The position numbers were made by a program, and so were the translations under genes. A stretch of 64,000 nucleotides of DNA from the NCBI RefSeq assembly GCF_014193655.1, contig NZ_JACHZQ010000001.1, forward strand, positions 806,001 to 870,000, written 5' to 3'. Below the pieces are notes generated by a model that was given only the letters and a program-made list of their open reading frames with translations, made no database searches and was not told where the DNA came from. This DNA comes from Rhizobium sp. BK313. GTDB taxonomy: Bacteria > Pseudomonadota > Alphaproteobacteria > Rhizobiales > Rhizobiaceae. This document shows positions 17,956 to 26,514 of the stretch, in pieces (the stretch's first letter is position 1; each line of letters opens with the position of its first letter).

Positions 17956-18000
17956 GGCTTCCACTTCAAGAAAAAACTAAGGCTTCCTCTTCAAGAAAAG
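17951..18000. repeat. 25-bp tandem duplication
   Basis: Bases 17951-17975 and 17976-18000 are adjacent copies of one 25-bp unit beginning actaaggcttcc. They differ at two positions only (13 and 25). The first copy contains the stop codon of the small basic gene, so the duplication repeats its stop region and looks recent. The gap from 18001 to 18418 shows no other supported feature. Confidence 0.8.
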
Positions 18001-18418
18001 AGACCTTGTGGATCCGGCCACAGTCATGCGCTGGACCCACAAGACGCCTCCCAACCATCCATGAGCTTCCGGCGCTTCGCCAGCGCACATCACCACCAAA
18101 TTTCCCAGGATTGCATTGAAATAGAGAGGCCGGCTCGTATTGGAGTCGGTGACGGAACTGTGGTTTCCGGCCATCGGATGTCAAAGCCACAAGTTGTGGG
18201 CGCAATCTGTTCGGGGATAAAATAGGCCGATTGCCTGCCGACTAAGAGTCAGCGGCTCTACTTCTAGACACGGTCTATAGATCGCTTTTATTCGAAGCGG
18301 GATCGGAGTTATAAAATTTGCAGAGGAAAAATGGGAGGAGCGGCGATGATGCGCGCTAATCCGTCAACTCATCATCCTTGCCTATTGGGCATATTCCGTC
18401 GCTTGAGTCGGCGCTTGC

Positions 18419-18526
18419 CTAATGCCTTTTATGCCCGCCACCTTCCATGATGCTGAAGACGAAAATGGCTGCAAGAACCAGGATCAGCGTGTAGTCGAAG
18501 GGGGTCAGCAGATGCAGCAGTTCCAT
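18419..18526 (-). CDS. 35-residue single-span membrane protein
   Basis: The minus strand reads MELLHLLTPFDYTLILVLAA then IFVFSIMEGGGHKRH. Residues 13-26 are a continuous hydrophobic segment, and the tail is Gly/His/Lys-rich. A near-ideal GGAGGAG lies a few bases upstream of the ATG, which is the main reason to believe it is translated. It is divergent from the FAD-protein gene at 18833. No family is recognised; it may be a small regulatory membrane peptide. Confidence 0.6.
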   Translation of the reverse strand: MELLHLLTPFDYTLILVLAAIFVFSIMEGGGHKRH

Positions 18527-18832
18527 GTTATTTCTCCTCCCAGAGAACATGAACCAGAACAATCTGCAGTATGTGCTTTTGTTCGGTGTATGCCAAGATT
18601 TTTACATCCTGCGGTGCAATAACATTGTTGTGCGGGGCACAAAACAAGTCCTTGTTCGCAAAGGCAATATCGGCTTGAATGGCGAGGACCTGGTTTTTTG
18701 GGAACCATCCGGTTGCCGCCGGCATTCTATTGTCAATAAATTTTGTAGAGTATATTGCTGTGCCCTTAGGGCATGCGCGGTTGACGGCGGCGAGGTATGC
18801 CTCCCAATCGATCCGTCGGGAAGGATTTGGCG

Positions 18833-20296
18833 ATGACCACTCATTTTCACGATCAATCGCGTGATCGTCCAGTCATCGCAATCATCGGCGGCGGCGTCTC
18901 CGGAACGGCGGTTGCCTTTCACCTCATGCAATACAAGCCGCTGCAGCCCGGTCAGCTTTTCATTTTCGAACCGCGCGCACGGTTGGGGGCAGGGCTGGCC
19001 TATGATACCCAGGATCCCGCGCACCGCATCAATGTGCCGGCGGCGAAGATGAGCCTGCTGCCCGACGATCTCGAACATTTCCAGCGTTGGCTTGAAGAAG
19101 GCAATGTATTGGCGGGCGACCAGACGGCTGTCGCGGCGAATGGCAGCCTGTTTCCGCGGCGCGGGGTTTTTGGTCGCTATGTTAACACTATGGTGCAGCC
19201 TTTCGTCGACAGCGGTGCCGTCACCCACGTTGCCGAGAGAGCGGAGGATGTCCAGCGTCTGGACGGCCACTGGGTGATCACTGGCGAGGCAGGGCGGCGC
19301 GTGGAGGCGGATATCCTCGTCATTGCCACAAGCCATCCGTCGCCCCAGCCGCCGCAGCCGCTACAAAATGCGCTTACCGGCCATCCGCGTTTTGTCGCGG
19401 ACCCGACGCGGCCAGATGCGCTCGATGCCGTCCGCGCCGACGACCGAGTGCTTGTTGTTGGTAACGGCCTGACCTCTGCCGACGTCATCGCTTCCCTCAA
19501 CCTGCGTGGTCATAAGGGACCGATCACAGCTATTTCCCGGCGCGGTCTGCGGTCGCGTGGTCATGCGCCCGTGAAGCAGGAGTTGTTCGGCGATTTCGTC
19601 AGTCACCCGTCACGGACTGCGCTCGACCTTCTACGGCACGTGCGCGCCGCCATTCGCGAAGCGGAAGGCGAGGGGCGGAGTTGGCATGCAGTCATCGATC
19701 AGGTACGCGCCCAGGGTCAGGATCTATGGCGGGCGATGCCGATCAACGAGCGACGGCGTGTGGTGCGGCATTTGCGGCCCTTCTGGGATGTACACCGCTT
19801 TCGCGTTGCGCCGCAGGTGGAGGCGGTCAGCGAGGAGGCGATCAGCGCAGGCAGGCTGGAGGTGCTCGCGGCTTCCGTCGCCTCTGTAAAGGTCAAGGAC
19901 GGGATGATCGGCTGCACGCTTCGCCTCAGTCGTTCCGGCAAGAGCCTCGATCGCCAATTCGATGCTGTGGTGGTGACGACAGGGCCGGGCCATCGCGGGA
20001 TTCTAGACTCGCAAAGCTGGATCGGCGAGCTTGCAGACGCGGGCTATCTCGCCATCGATGACGCAGGGCTCGGCCTTGCCTGCAACACGGCATCGCTGGC
20101 ACTCGGCGCCGACGGTAAGGCGGCACCATCACTGTTCATTTCCGGGCCGTTGGCACGAGGCACCTTCGGCGAACTTATGGGCTTGCCCGAAGTGGTCGAG
20201 CATGCCGTCTTCGTCGCCGAGCAGGTGGCATCGGCAGTTGCCGACTACACCAAGCGCGCGCATGACAAGCCAAAAGTCGATAGCAGCATGGCGTAA
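18833..20296 (+). CDS. FAD/NAD(P)-binding protein (COG4529 type)
   Basis: This 487-residue flavoprotein begins with a Rossmann motif (IAIIGGGVSGTAVAFHLMQY) and a second nucleotide site (VLVVGNGLTSADVIASL) near residue 205. It belongs to the hydroxyacylglutathione-hydrolase-associated, function-unknown COG4529 group as I judge it; the reaction is unknown. AAGGA lies eight bases upstream of ATG 18833. A paralogue is encoded at 23349, and the two flank an Rrf2 regulator and an SfnB-type monooxygenase. The 306 bases upstream hold the divergent promoters and no other gene. Confidence 0.82.
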   Translation: MTTHFHDQSRDRPVIAIIGGGVSGTAVAFHLMQYKPLQPGQLFIFEPRARLGAGLAYDTQDPAHRINVPAAKMSLLPDDLEHFQRWLEEGNVLAGDQTAVAANGSLFPRRGVFGRYVNTMVQPFVDSGAVTHVAERAEDVQRLDGHWVITGEAGRRVEADILVIATSHPSPQPPQPLQNALTGHPRFVADPTRPDALDAVRADDRVLVVGNGLTSADVIASLNLRGHKGPITAISRRGLRSRGHAPVKQELFGDFVSHPSRTALDLLRHVRAAIREAEGEGRSWHAVIDQVRAQGQDLWRAMPINERRRVVRHLRPFWDVHRFRVAPQVEAVSEEAISAGRLEVLAASVASVKVKDGMIGCTLRLSRSGKSLDRQFDAVVVTTGPGHRGILDSQSWIGELADAGYLAIDDAGLGLACNTASLALGADGKAAPSLFISGPLARGTFGELMGLPEVVEHAVFVAEQVASAVADYTKRAHDKPKVDSSMA

Positions 20297-20501
20297 AGGT
20301 ATAAAAAACTGCAAAATCGTGGCTTGGGCGATACATTTGCCCAAATTTACTCATATAAACTATACAATTTGTGAGTTATTGTATTGTTCGTATGAGGCGA
20401 CGGCGTTAGTTCCGTGGTCAATGGCGACAAGGCCGGCCGGTTGAGTCTTGATCGAACGTGCCGGGCTCCCAACAATCGATTTTGCAGTAAAGCGGACAGC
20501 G

Positions 20502-20972
20502 ATGCTCACGAAAAAAGGAAAATACGGGTTGAAGGCGCTGGTGGACTTGGCGCGCCTCGCGCCGGGCGAGACTGCGTTCATCAACGACATTGCATCACGC
20601 AACAATATCCCGAAGAAATTCCTCGACACCATCCTTTTGGAACTGCGCAACGCCGGCGTGCTGCGCTCGAAGAAGGGACCGGGCGGCGGCTATTCGCTGT
20701 CGCGTCCCGCCTCCGACATCCGCATCGGTCATGTTATCCGTACGCTCGACGGTCCGCTTGCGCCGATCCGGTGCGCCAGCCGCACGGCGTATGAAGCCTG
20801 TGATGACTGCGCCGATCCGGAGCGCTGTCATGTGCGCCGTTCAATGACGGAAGTTCGAGATGCGATCGCTGCCATTCTCGACAATATGACGCTGGAACAG
20901 TTCGTCGCGGGAGGCGGGCCGGGAATCGAGATCGAAGAACAGGAAAATTATCGCGCTTCGAATATCGGCTGA
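20502..20972 (+). CDS. Rrf2-family transcriptional regulator with four-Cys cluster
   Basis: This 156-residue regulator has an N-terminal winged helix (MLTKKGKYGLKALVDLARLA) and the Rrf2 wing GPGGGYSLSRP. Cys91, Cys100, Cys103 and Cys109 form a cluster that could hold an Fe-S centre or sense redox or sulfur state, as in IscR, RirA and CymR. Gene context (SfnB-type monooxygenase, flavoproteins) favours sulfur metabolism. The ATG at 20502 is the family-typical start; the longer upstream frame is not conserved in character. Confidence 0.88.
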   Translation: MLTKKGKYGLKALVDLARLAPGETAFINDIASRNNIPKKFLDTILLELRNAGVLRSKKGPGGGYSLSRPASDIRIGHVIRTLDGPLAPIRCASRTAYEACDDCADPERCHVRRSMTEVRDAIAAILDNMTLEQFVAGGGPGIEIEEQENYRASNIG

Positions 20973-20999
20973 GCTATCTGTCTGATCGTTTGGACTTCG

Positions 21000-21029
21000 C
21001 CGCCGGCCTCAGGCCGGCGGTTTGTTTTT
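21000..21029 (+). terminator. Intrinsic terminator after the Rrf2 gene
   Basis: A perfect 10-bp stem CCGCCGGCCT/AGGCCGGCGG with a one-base gap is followed by TTTGTTTTT. It lies 28 bases after the Rrf2 stop and next to the convergent SfnB stop at 21028. Confidence 0.85.
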
Positions 21030-22245
21030 ATAAAGTCCAGTTCTTCGGCGGCGACACGCCGTTGAGATGATAATTGCCGACGATATGATATTTCCAGCGG
21101 ACCGGGTCGTGCAGCGTGTGGGTGCGGGCGTTGCGCCAATGGCGGTCGAGATTGAGACCGATGCGCGTGGAAGAGGTGCCGGCGAGCTCGAACAGCGTGT
21201 TCGAGGCTTCAATGGCAATTTCCGTCGTTAGGGTTTTCGCGGCCGCCACGGCAAGCGTGGCGTCGATCACATGGTCTTCCGTTGGATTGATTTGAGCGAC
21301 ATCGATCTTCTTGCCGGCGCGTTCAAGCATAGCGGCGGCTGCCTCGATCCGGATGGCGATCTGGCCGATCCTGGCGATGGTCAGCGGGTCATCCGCCGCG
21401 CGCTCGACGCCGCTGTCCATCCAGGGGCGGGTGCTAGTCTTCACAAACTCCACCGTCTCGGCAAAGGCGGCTCGGGCAATGCCGAGATCGATGCCGGCAT
21501 GGATGATTTGACCCACGGAACCGATGGTCGTCGCCCGCTCAAAGCCTTTGTGATGGGAGACGACGGCGTCGGCGTTGACGTAGACATTGTGCAGGATGGT
21601 TGTGCCGCTGCCGGATGTGCGCTGACCGAAACCGTCCCAGTCATCGATGACCTGGATGCCTTCGGTGCCGCGTGGGACGAGAGACATTGTGAGTTCGTCG
21701 CGTGCGTTCAGCGCAAAAATGGCGATCCAGTCGGCGAAAAGCACGCCGGTGGAATAGAATTTGCGGCCATTGACGCGATAGCCAAGTCCGTCCGGTGTCA
21801 GGCGCGTGTTGTATTGACCGGCCGTTCTGGTGCCGAGTTCTGAGAATGCATTGCCGAAGCGGTCACCGGCAAGCGCCCTGGTAAAGAAGAAATTCCTCTG
21901 TTCTTCGCTGCCGTCGATGCGCAGTGCTTCGAGAATGTAGAAATGGTTCTGCGGAATCTGGGCGATTGAAGGATCGGCCTCGGCCAGGATGGCGATGATT
22001 TCGGCGAGAACGGAGTTGGAAATGTCGAGTCCGTCATATTCGGACGGAGTGGTGATACCGAGCAGCCCGGATTGCGACAGGGCCTCCAGCTCCTCATAGG
22101 GCAACACGCGGTTGATGTCGCGGTCACTTGCCTGCTGGGCGAAATTGGCGGCCAGCGATCGCGCGATCTCCAGCGCTTCCTCGTCGCTTTGAATGCGGTG
22201 TGCGAGCGGCCTCGTACGCTCGTGCAACTGCGAAACAGTTCCCAT
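21028..22245 (-). CDS. SfnB-type flavin-dependent sulfur-acquisition monooxygenase
   Basis: This 405-residue acyl-CoA-dehydrogenase-fold protein matches the SfnB/DszC branch, which uses reduced flavin to cleave organosulfur compounds such as sulfones. Typical segments are QIPQNHFYILEALR, FSELGTRTAGQ and the C-terminal HDPVRWKYHIVGNYHLNG. Unlike true acyl-CoA dehydrogenases it lacks the usual catalytic Glu context. It probably needs a flavin reductase encoded elsewhere. The Rrf2 gene is convergent and may regulate it. Confidence 0.87.
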   Translation of the reverse strand: MGTVSQLHERTRPLAHRIQSDEEALEIARSLAANFAQQASDRDINRVLPYEELEALSQSGLLGITTPSEYDGLDISNSVLAEIIAILAEADPSIAQIPQNHFYILEALRIDGSEEQRNFFFTRALAGDRFGNAFSELGTRTAGQYNTRLTPDGLGYRVNGRKFYSTGVLFADWIAIFALNARDELTMSLVPRGTEGIQVIDDWDGFGQRTSGSGTTILHNVYVNADAVVSHHKGFERATTIGSVGQIIHAGIDLGIARAAFAETVEFVKTSTRPWMDSGVERAADDPLTIARIGQIAIRIEAAAAMLERAGKKIDVAQINPTEDHVIDATLAVAAAKTLTTEIAIEASNTLFELAGTSSTRIGLNLDRHWRNARTHTLHDPVRWKYHIVGNYHLNGVSPPKNWTL

Positions 22246-22441
22246 TCATGACCCCATCAGCCGATGGCATATCAGTGACTTAGCTGTGCGAAATTGATAA
22301 GCGCGTAATTTCTATAGATGTACTTTACATTAGATTCTCTTTGCTTATCTAGATTTCGCTACACACGATAATAGGCGTTGAATGGAGAAATTGTAAGCGT
22401 GCGGCTTGTTACAGCCGCAGCCTTCCATCCAGGAGAGTGCC

Positions 22442-22858
22442 ATGGCTGCGACACTGATCCTTCCCGGTTTGAACGGCTCCGCCGAGGGCCACTGACAGCG
22501 CCATTGGGCGCGCGATCGTTCCTCTGCAACCATCGTCCGTCAGGCTTCATGGTCACGGCCGGTGCTGCAGCGTTGGCTGACGGCGCTGGAAAGCGAGTTG
22601 GAACCGGTGGGAGTAGCTTGGCTCATCACGCATAGTCTCGGATGCCTGCTTGCCGCAAATCTCGCAAATCGGCCTGCACGCTGGAACAGCGAGCTTCATG
22701 ATGTCGGCTATGCCGACCACATCAATATCGCCAGCGGTTTTGGTCGGTGGGAGCAGGGCTACCGATTGTTTTCTGCGTTCACCAAAACGGTCGAGGATCA
22801 GCAGGCCATGCAGGCAAGACCGCAGTTGCGCGACGTCTTGTGCGAGGCGATGTCCTAG
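22442..22858 (+). pseudogene. Broken RBBP9/YdeN-like serine hydrolase
   Basis: The frame starts MAATLILPGLNGSAEGH after AGGAGAG, then meets TGA (22493-22495 region) where the family has Trp (GHWQ.HW), and continues QRHWARDRSS in the same frame. Downstream are WSRPVLQRWL, the nucleophile motif THSLGCLLAANLA and the C-terminal ADHINIASGFGRWEQGYRLF. Between RPAR and WNSEL about 60-70 residues of the usual fold are missing with the frame kept. A nonsense change plus an internal deletion make it non-functional. The 3' end runs into a palindromic repeat. Confidence 0.75.
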
Positions 22859-22957
22859 AGCAATTCCGGGAAAAGTGCGAAACCGTTTTTCGTCCGGAAT
22901 TGCGAAAAAACAAAAACATAGAGCCGTGTTGCGATTCAGCGAAAAGCTGAACTGCTT
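22855..22957. repeat. Rhizobial palindromic repeat element, copy 1
   Basis: The element begins CTAGAGCAATTCCGGG and contains the inverted pair CAATTCCGG (22861-22869)/CCGGAATTG (22894-22902), followed by a second half with GCGAAAAGCTGAAC. It matches from memory the RIME/REP-like intergenic repeats common in Rhizobium. It overlaps the end of the hydrolase pseudogene. The right boundary is approximate. Confidence 0.65.
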
Positions 22958-23142
22958 GGACGTCACTTGCCATCAAAAACGGCTGTCGCAAGAAAGCGCT
23001 TGCTACCGCCGCATTTTCGCGCTTTCATATACGACTAAATAAGTAGACAATACTAACAATCAGACCTTTTGAGCCGGTGATAGGCTCGCAGTGTACCGGT
23101 TGACGAAGGGAATAGGGTTCTTCGCTTTGAGTGGGAACCCGC

Positions 23143-23245
23143 CTAGAGCATCCCGCTTTCAGGTGGAGCACCGAAACGGAAACGATGTTCTGGGTTCAAA
23201 GAACCGGAGCGGCCCTTATGCGTTTACGAGCGCACGGCGCTCTAG
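23143..23245. repeat. Rhizobial palindromic repeat element, copy 2
   Basis: This 103-bp element is bounded by inverted CTAGAGC (23143-23149) and GCTCTAG (23239-23245). It is a different subtype from the copy 250 bases upstream but shares the CTAGAGCA start. It lies in the 5' flank of the flavoprotein gene at 23349. An open frame runs through it into that gene, so translation from upstream starts is unlikely to be real. Confidence 0.65.
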
Positions 23246-23348
23246 CGGCCAGGCGTTTGATGGCCGCGAACTGTGTGCGGTTCACAGGCAAAGTATCAGT
23301 ATGCCCTTAGAAAAGCATGATCGACCACCTCTTGCCCCAGGAGTTGAT

Positions 23349-24764
23349 ATGACGGTTCAGGGACTTTTTTCCGCCAGGGCAAATGCCTCGGCACAGGCCT
23401 ATGCAATGCCTCGCATCGCCGTCATAGGCCGCGGCTTTTCCGGAATGATGATGGCGATCGCCTTGATGAAGACGATGCGGACGCCGTTTCATCTGCAGCT
23501 TTTCGATCCCAATTCTAGCGTCAGTGGCGGTCAGGCTTTGGCTTCCGGCCATAGCAGCGAAATCCTGAACAGCCGTGTACGCGATCTCTCGGTTTCCGCT
23601 GGCGATCCAGACGATTTCAACGACTGGCTCTGTACCAATGCCACGTTCCGCAGTGCGGTGCCGGCCGCGATTCCGGGTTTTTTGCAGATCTTCGTGCCGA
23701 AGAGCATTTTCAGCGATTATGTCTACCAACGATTTTCCGAAGCGCTGTCCTCGCGGCGGGATATCACCGTGCAAGTCAGCAGCGAGACGGTGATCGGCCT
23801 TCGACGCAGCCATGGCGACTGCTTCCTGGTGGAGAGCGCCGGCGCCTCCAATCCGCTGTTCGATATGGTAATCCTGGCGACAGGTTACGGCATTGCCGAT
23901 CACGAGCCGCAGAGCGGTGAACCCGTGGCGACGCCGACGGCTGTTCGTGCCCGCCGCCTGGTGTCGCGCCCACATACGGTATTGCTCGGCAATGGTCTGC
24001 GCGTCGTCGACCGGTTGCTGCAAATGCGCGACAATGGTTACGATGGCCAGATCACCATTGTCTCGAAACGCGGCTTTCTGCCGCAAAGCCATACGCGCAG
24101 CAATGCCGATCCGGTCTTTCCGGCGGAGGCAATGCCCGGCAGTCTCAGTGAGATCGTGCGTTTTATCCGCAGGGCTTGTGAGCATGCCGAGGCGAGCGGG
24201 CAGAGCTGGCAGTCCGTCATGAACGGCCTGCGCAAGCATGCGCGTTCGCTTTGGCGCTCGTTGCCGGCAGGACAAAAGCAGCAATTCAACCGCCATCTGC
24301 GTGCCCTTTACGACAGCCACCGCAATCGCCTGCCGGAAGCGTTGCATGTTCGGCTGAAACATGAGCTGGCGGAGGGCAATACGCTGTTGCGTCGAGGGCA
24401 ATTCCTACGGCGCACGCCGACCGGATTGACGCTGAAGCCGGCCGGCCAGCAGGGTGTGGAGCAGGTCTATGCCGACGAGGTAATCGACTGCCGCTGCCAG
24501 GAGCCTGATCTCGACACGCCATTGATGCGGAGTTTGATCAACGCAGGCCTCGCCACGCCGGACGAACTTGGTCTCGGCTTGGCCGTGGAAGCAACGGGTG
24601 CGCTTTCCGTGGATGGCCGCACGACGGAGGGGCTTTTTGCCATCGGGCCTCTGGGACTCGGGAGCTTGCCGGATATCGATCTGGTGCCGGAGATCGTCAC
24701 CCAGGCCTATGCGGCCGCCGAGGGTGTGGCTACGCGGTTCTATCCTCAGTGCAAGGCTGTGTGA
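23349..24764 (+). CDS. FAD/NAD(P)-binding protein (COG4529 type), second copy
   Basis: This 471-residue protein is a divergent paralogue of the one at 18833: Rossmann motif IAVIGRGFSGMMMAIALMK, second nucleotide site VLLGNGLRVVDRLLQM, and the shared central block around SWQSVMNGLRKHARSLWRSLP. The substrate is unknown. ATG 23349 has CAGGAG six bases upstream; the open frame extends to 23091 through a palindromic repeat, which argues against earlier starts. A strong hairpin begins at its stop codon. Confidence 0.8.
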   Translation: MTVQGLFSARANASAQAYAMPRIAVIGRGFSGMMMAIALMKTMRTPFHLQLFDPNSSVSGGQALASGHSSEILNSRVRDLSVSAGDPDDFNDWLCTNATFRSAVPAAIPGFLQIFVPKSIFSDYVYQRFSEALSSRRDITVQVSSETVIGLRRSHGDCFLVESAGASNPLFDMVILATGYGIADHEPQSGEPVATPTAVRARRLVSRPHTVLLGNGLRVVDRLLQMRDNGYDGQITIVSKRGFLPQSHTRSNADPVFPAEAMPGSLSEIVRFIRRACEHAEASGQSWQSVMNGLRKHARSLWRSLPAGQKQQFNRHLRALYDSHRNRLPEALHVRLKHELAEGNTLLRRGQFLRRTPTGLTLKPAGQQGVEQVYADEVIDCRCQEPDLDTPLMRSLINAGLATPDELGLGLAVEATGALSVDGRTTEGLFAIGPLGLGSLPDIDLVPEIVTQAYAAAEGVATRFYPQCKAV

Positions 24765-24800
24765 GGGGTTATCTCGCCCCCAAAGGCGAGATAACCCCTC
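24763..24800 (+). terminator. Perfect 16-bp hairpin at the flavoprotein stop codon
   Basis: GAGGGGTTATCTCGCC pairs without mismatch with GGCGAGATAACCCCTC across a six-base loop. The stem starts within the TGA stop codon. There is no U-tract downstream, so it may stabilise the 3' end or act as a factor-dependent stop rather than a classic intrinsic terminator. Confidence 0.6.
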
Positions 24801-24987
24801 GCGTTCGCCATAGCCCATCAATACGGGCTTCAAGCCTGTTGCCATATCTCTTTTTTTGATTGAAATACGTAACGTAATAACATAACGAATCCTTCTAGGA
24901 ATTGTCGCCAATTTGGACTGAGGGACAAGTGCAGACATTGATGATACCGCCATTGCCCGTTTGGATTTTCTATGAGATGAACGATGC

Positions 24988-25174
24988 CGATGGTGCTGCC
25001 GCCGGAATCATCCGGAGGGCGGCTGAAAAGGGAACACGGTGCGGATTACCCATCAGGGGCCAAAACCGTGGCTGCCCCCGCAACTGTAAGCGGAGAGCGC
25101 GTTCGCGACATGCCACTGGCTTGATGCCGGGAAGGTGCGAACGGGCTGTGACCCGCGAGCCAGGAGACCTGCCA
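24988..25174 (+). ncRNA. Cobalamin (B12) riboswitch
   Basis: The conserved cobalamin aptamer elements occur in order: GGTGC near the 5' end, GGCTGAAAAGGGAACACGG, then GGCTGCCCCCGCAACTGTAA (B12 box), CCACTG, GGGAAGG, and the 3' closure GAGCCAGGAGACCTGCC. It lies 125 bases upstream of the DUF1636 gene and should shut down the transporter operon when adenosylcobalamin is plentiful. The 5' boundary is approximate. Confidence 0.93.
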
Positions 25175-25268
25175 TCGACGACGTCAACCGCAACGGACGG
25201 GGTGTTCCGATGGAAATTCAGTGGTTGGGCGAGGGCGCTGTCGCGCCCGCAGGCCCTATCTTGACTTT

Positions 25269-25293
25269 GCCTCCGGCGAGATCTCCGGGAGGC
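25269..25293 (+). promoter_or_regulatory. Hairpin that hides the ribosome-binding site of the DUF1636 gene
   Basis: GCCTCCGG (25269-25276) can pair with CCGGGAGGC (25285-25293), with one bulged G. The right arm contains the Shine-Dalgarno GGGAGG (25287-25292), five bases before the ATG at 25299. Sitting downstream of the riboswitch, it suggests translational rather than transcriptional control. Only base pairing and position support this. Confidence 0.55.
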
Positions 25294-25298
25294 TTTTC

Positions 25299-25712
25299 AT
25301 GGACAAAGCGAAAGAAGCGACGCATCGGATCACCGTATGCACGAATTGCCGCCACGTCGGCGCGCCATGCCATCCCGGTCTCAAGCTGCTGAAGCATCTG
25401 CAGGCGGCCATTGCCCAGGCTGGCGCTGCACTTTCCGACGATTTCAGCCTGGAAGGCAGCGTCTGCATGGCTGGCTGCGAGCGGCCATGCACCGTCGCCT
25501 TCCAGGCAACGGCAAAGGCGACCTATCTCTTCGGCGACATCGCGGGCGAGGCCGATATAGAGGCGCTCGCTTCCTTCGGTGAGCTTTATCGCGATCGGCC
25601 TGATGGCCTGACGCGGGAAGGCGAACGCCCGAAAATGTTAGACGGCAAGACATTGGCACGCATTCCGGCCGCCATCGTTTCGGCTGAGCGCCAAGCGGCG
25701 CTTTTGCAATAG
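25299..25712 (+). CDS. DUF1636 predicted metal-binding protein of the B12 regulon
   Basis: This 137-residue protein has a ferredoxin-like Cys pattern: C-T-N-C near residue 15-18, then CHPG, then CMAGCERPC around residues 60-70. DUF1636 proteins recur beside cobalamin-regulated ABC transporters in alphaproteobacteria; their role is not established. The ATG follows GGGAGG by five bases. It is the first gene after the riboswitch and lies 10 bases before the ATPase gene. Confidence 0.87.
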   Translation: MDKAKEATHRITVCTNCRHVGAPCHPGLKLLKHLQAAIAQAGAALSDDFSLEGSVCMAGCERPCTVAFQATAKATYLFGDIAGEADIEALASFGELYRDRPDGLTREGERPKMLDGKTLARIPAAIVSAERQAALLQ

Positions 25713-25722
25713 GAACGGGGCC

Positions 25723-26502
25723 ATGCTGGAAAAATGTTTGCGGCTGGAAGCTGACGGCGTCACCTGGGGGCCACATAGGGGCAAGCCGATCATCCGAGAC
25801 ATCAGCCTGTCGGTCAAAGCCGGTGATCGGCTGGCAATCATTGGTCCGAACGGGGCGGGTAAATCGACACTGCTGCGATGCCTCTATCGCGGTGTCAGGC
25901 CGCAACGGGGTTTGGTGCGTCTCGACGGCATCGATCTCTGGTCGATCGGCCCGCGCGAGGCGGCGCAGCGGATCGCCGCCGTCCTGCAGGAGACGCCGGG
26001 CGATTTTCCCTTCAGCGTTCGCGACGTGGTGATGATGGGCCGCATTCCCCATCGCAAAGGCATGGCGCGATGGAGCGAGGAGGATCATGCGGCGACAGCG
26101 GCAGTGCTTCTCCGCCTGGAGCTCAAACATCTTGCCCTCCGGCAATTCGCGTCGCTTTCGGGGGGCGAAAAACAGCGGGTATTGGTTGCCCGCGCGCTGG
26201 CGCAGGAGCCGGAGCTGATCATCCTCGACGAACCGACCAATCATCTCGATATCCGCCATCAACTGGAAATCCTGGAGCTGTTGAAAGGCCTCGGCCGGAC
26301 GATCATTACCACGTTGCACGACATCAATCTTGCCGCCGATTTCGCGACGCATATTGCGGTGCTCGATTCCGGCCGCCTGATCGGTCATGGCCTGCCTGAC
26401 GAAGTTCTGACCGCTGAGCGCATCTCATCTGCCTTCCGTGTCGAGGCCAGACGCCAGGTGGTCGGCGACGCAACCCATCGCTTTACTTTTTCTCTTCGTT
26501 AA
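25723..26502 (+). CDS. Cobalamin-regulated ABC transporter ATPase (FecE/BtuD-like)
   Basis: This 259-residue ATPase has Walker A GPNGAGKST (about residue 46), signature LSGGEKQRV, Walker B LIILDEPTNHLD and switch His in TLHDINLAADF. It belongs to the iron-chelate/B12 uptake family and powers the FecCD-type permease two genes downstream. Given the riboswitch, the ligand is likely cobalamin, a corrinoid or a cobalt chelate. Confidence 0.9.
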   Translation: MLEKCLRLEADGVTWGPHRGKPIIRDISLSVKAGDRLAIIGPNGAGKSTLLRCLYRGVRPQRGLVRLDGIDLWSIGPREAAQRIAAVLQETPGDFPFSVRDVVMMGRIPHRKGMARWSEEDHAATAAVLLRLELKHLALRQFASLSGGEKQRVLVARALAQEPELIILDEPTNHLDIRHQLEILELLKGLGRTIITTLHDINLAADFATHIAVLDSGRLIGHGLPDEVLTAERISSAFRVEARRQVVGDATHRFTFSLR

Positions 26503-26514
26503 TTGGAGCTATCC

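Noticed and set aside
17977..18174. 65-codon minus-strand frame that reads somewhat like protein
   Set aside because: No ribosome site, no family, and it runs through the tandem repeat.
23307..24401. 364-codon open frame on the minus strand
   Set aside because: Antisense to the second FAD-binding protein; no motif or ribosome site.
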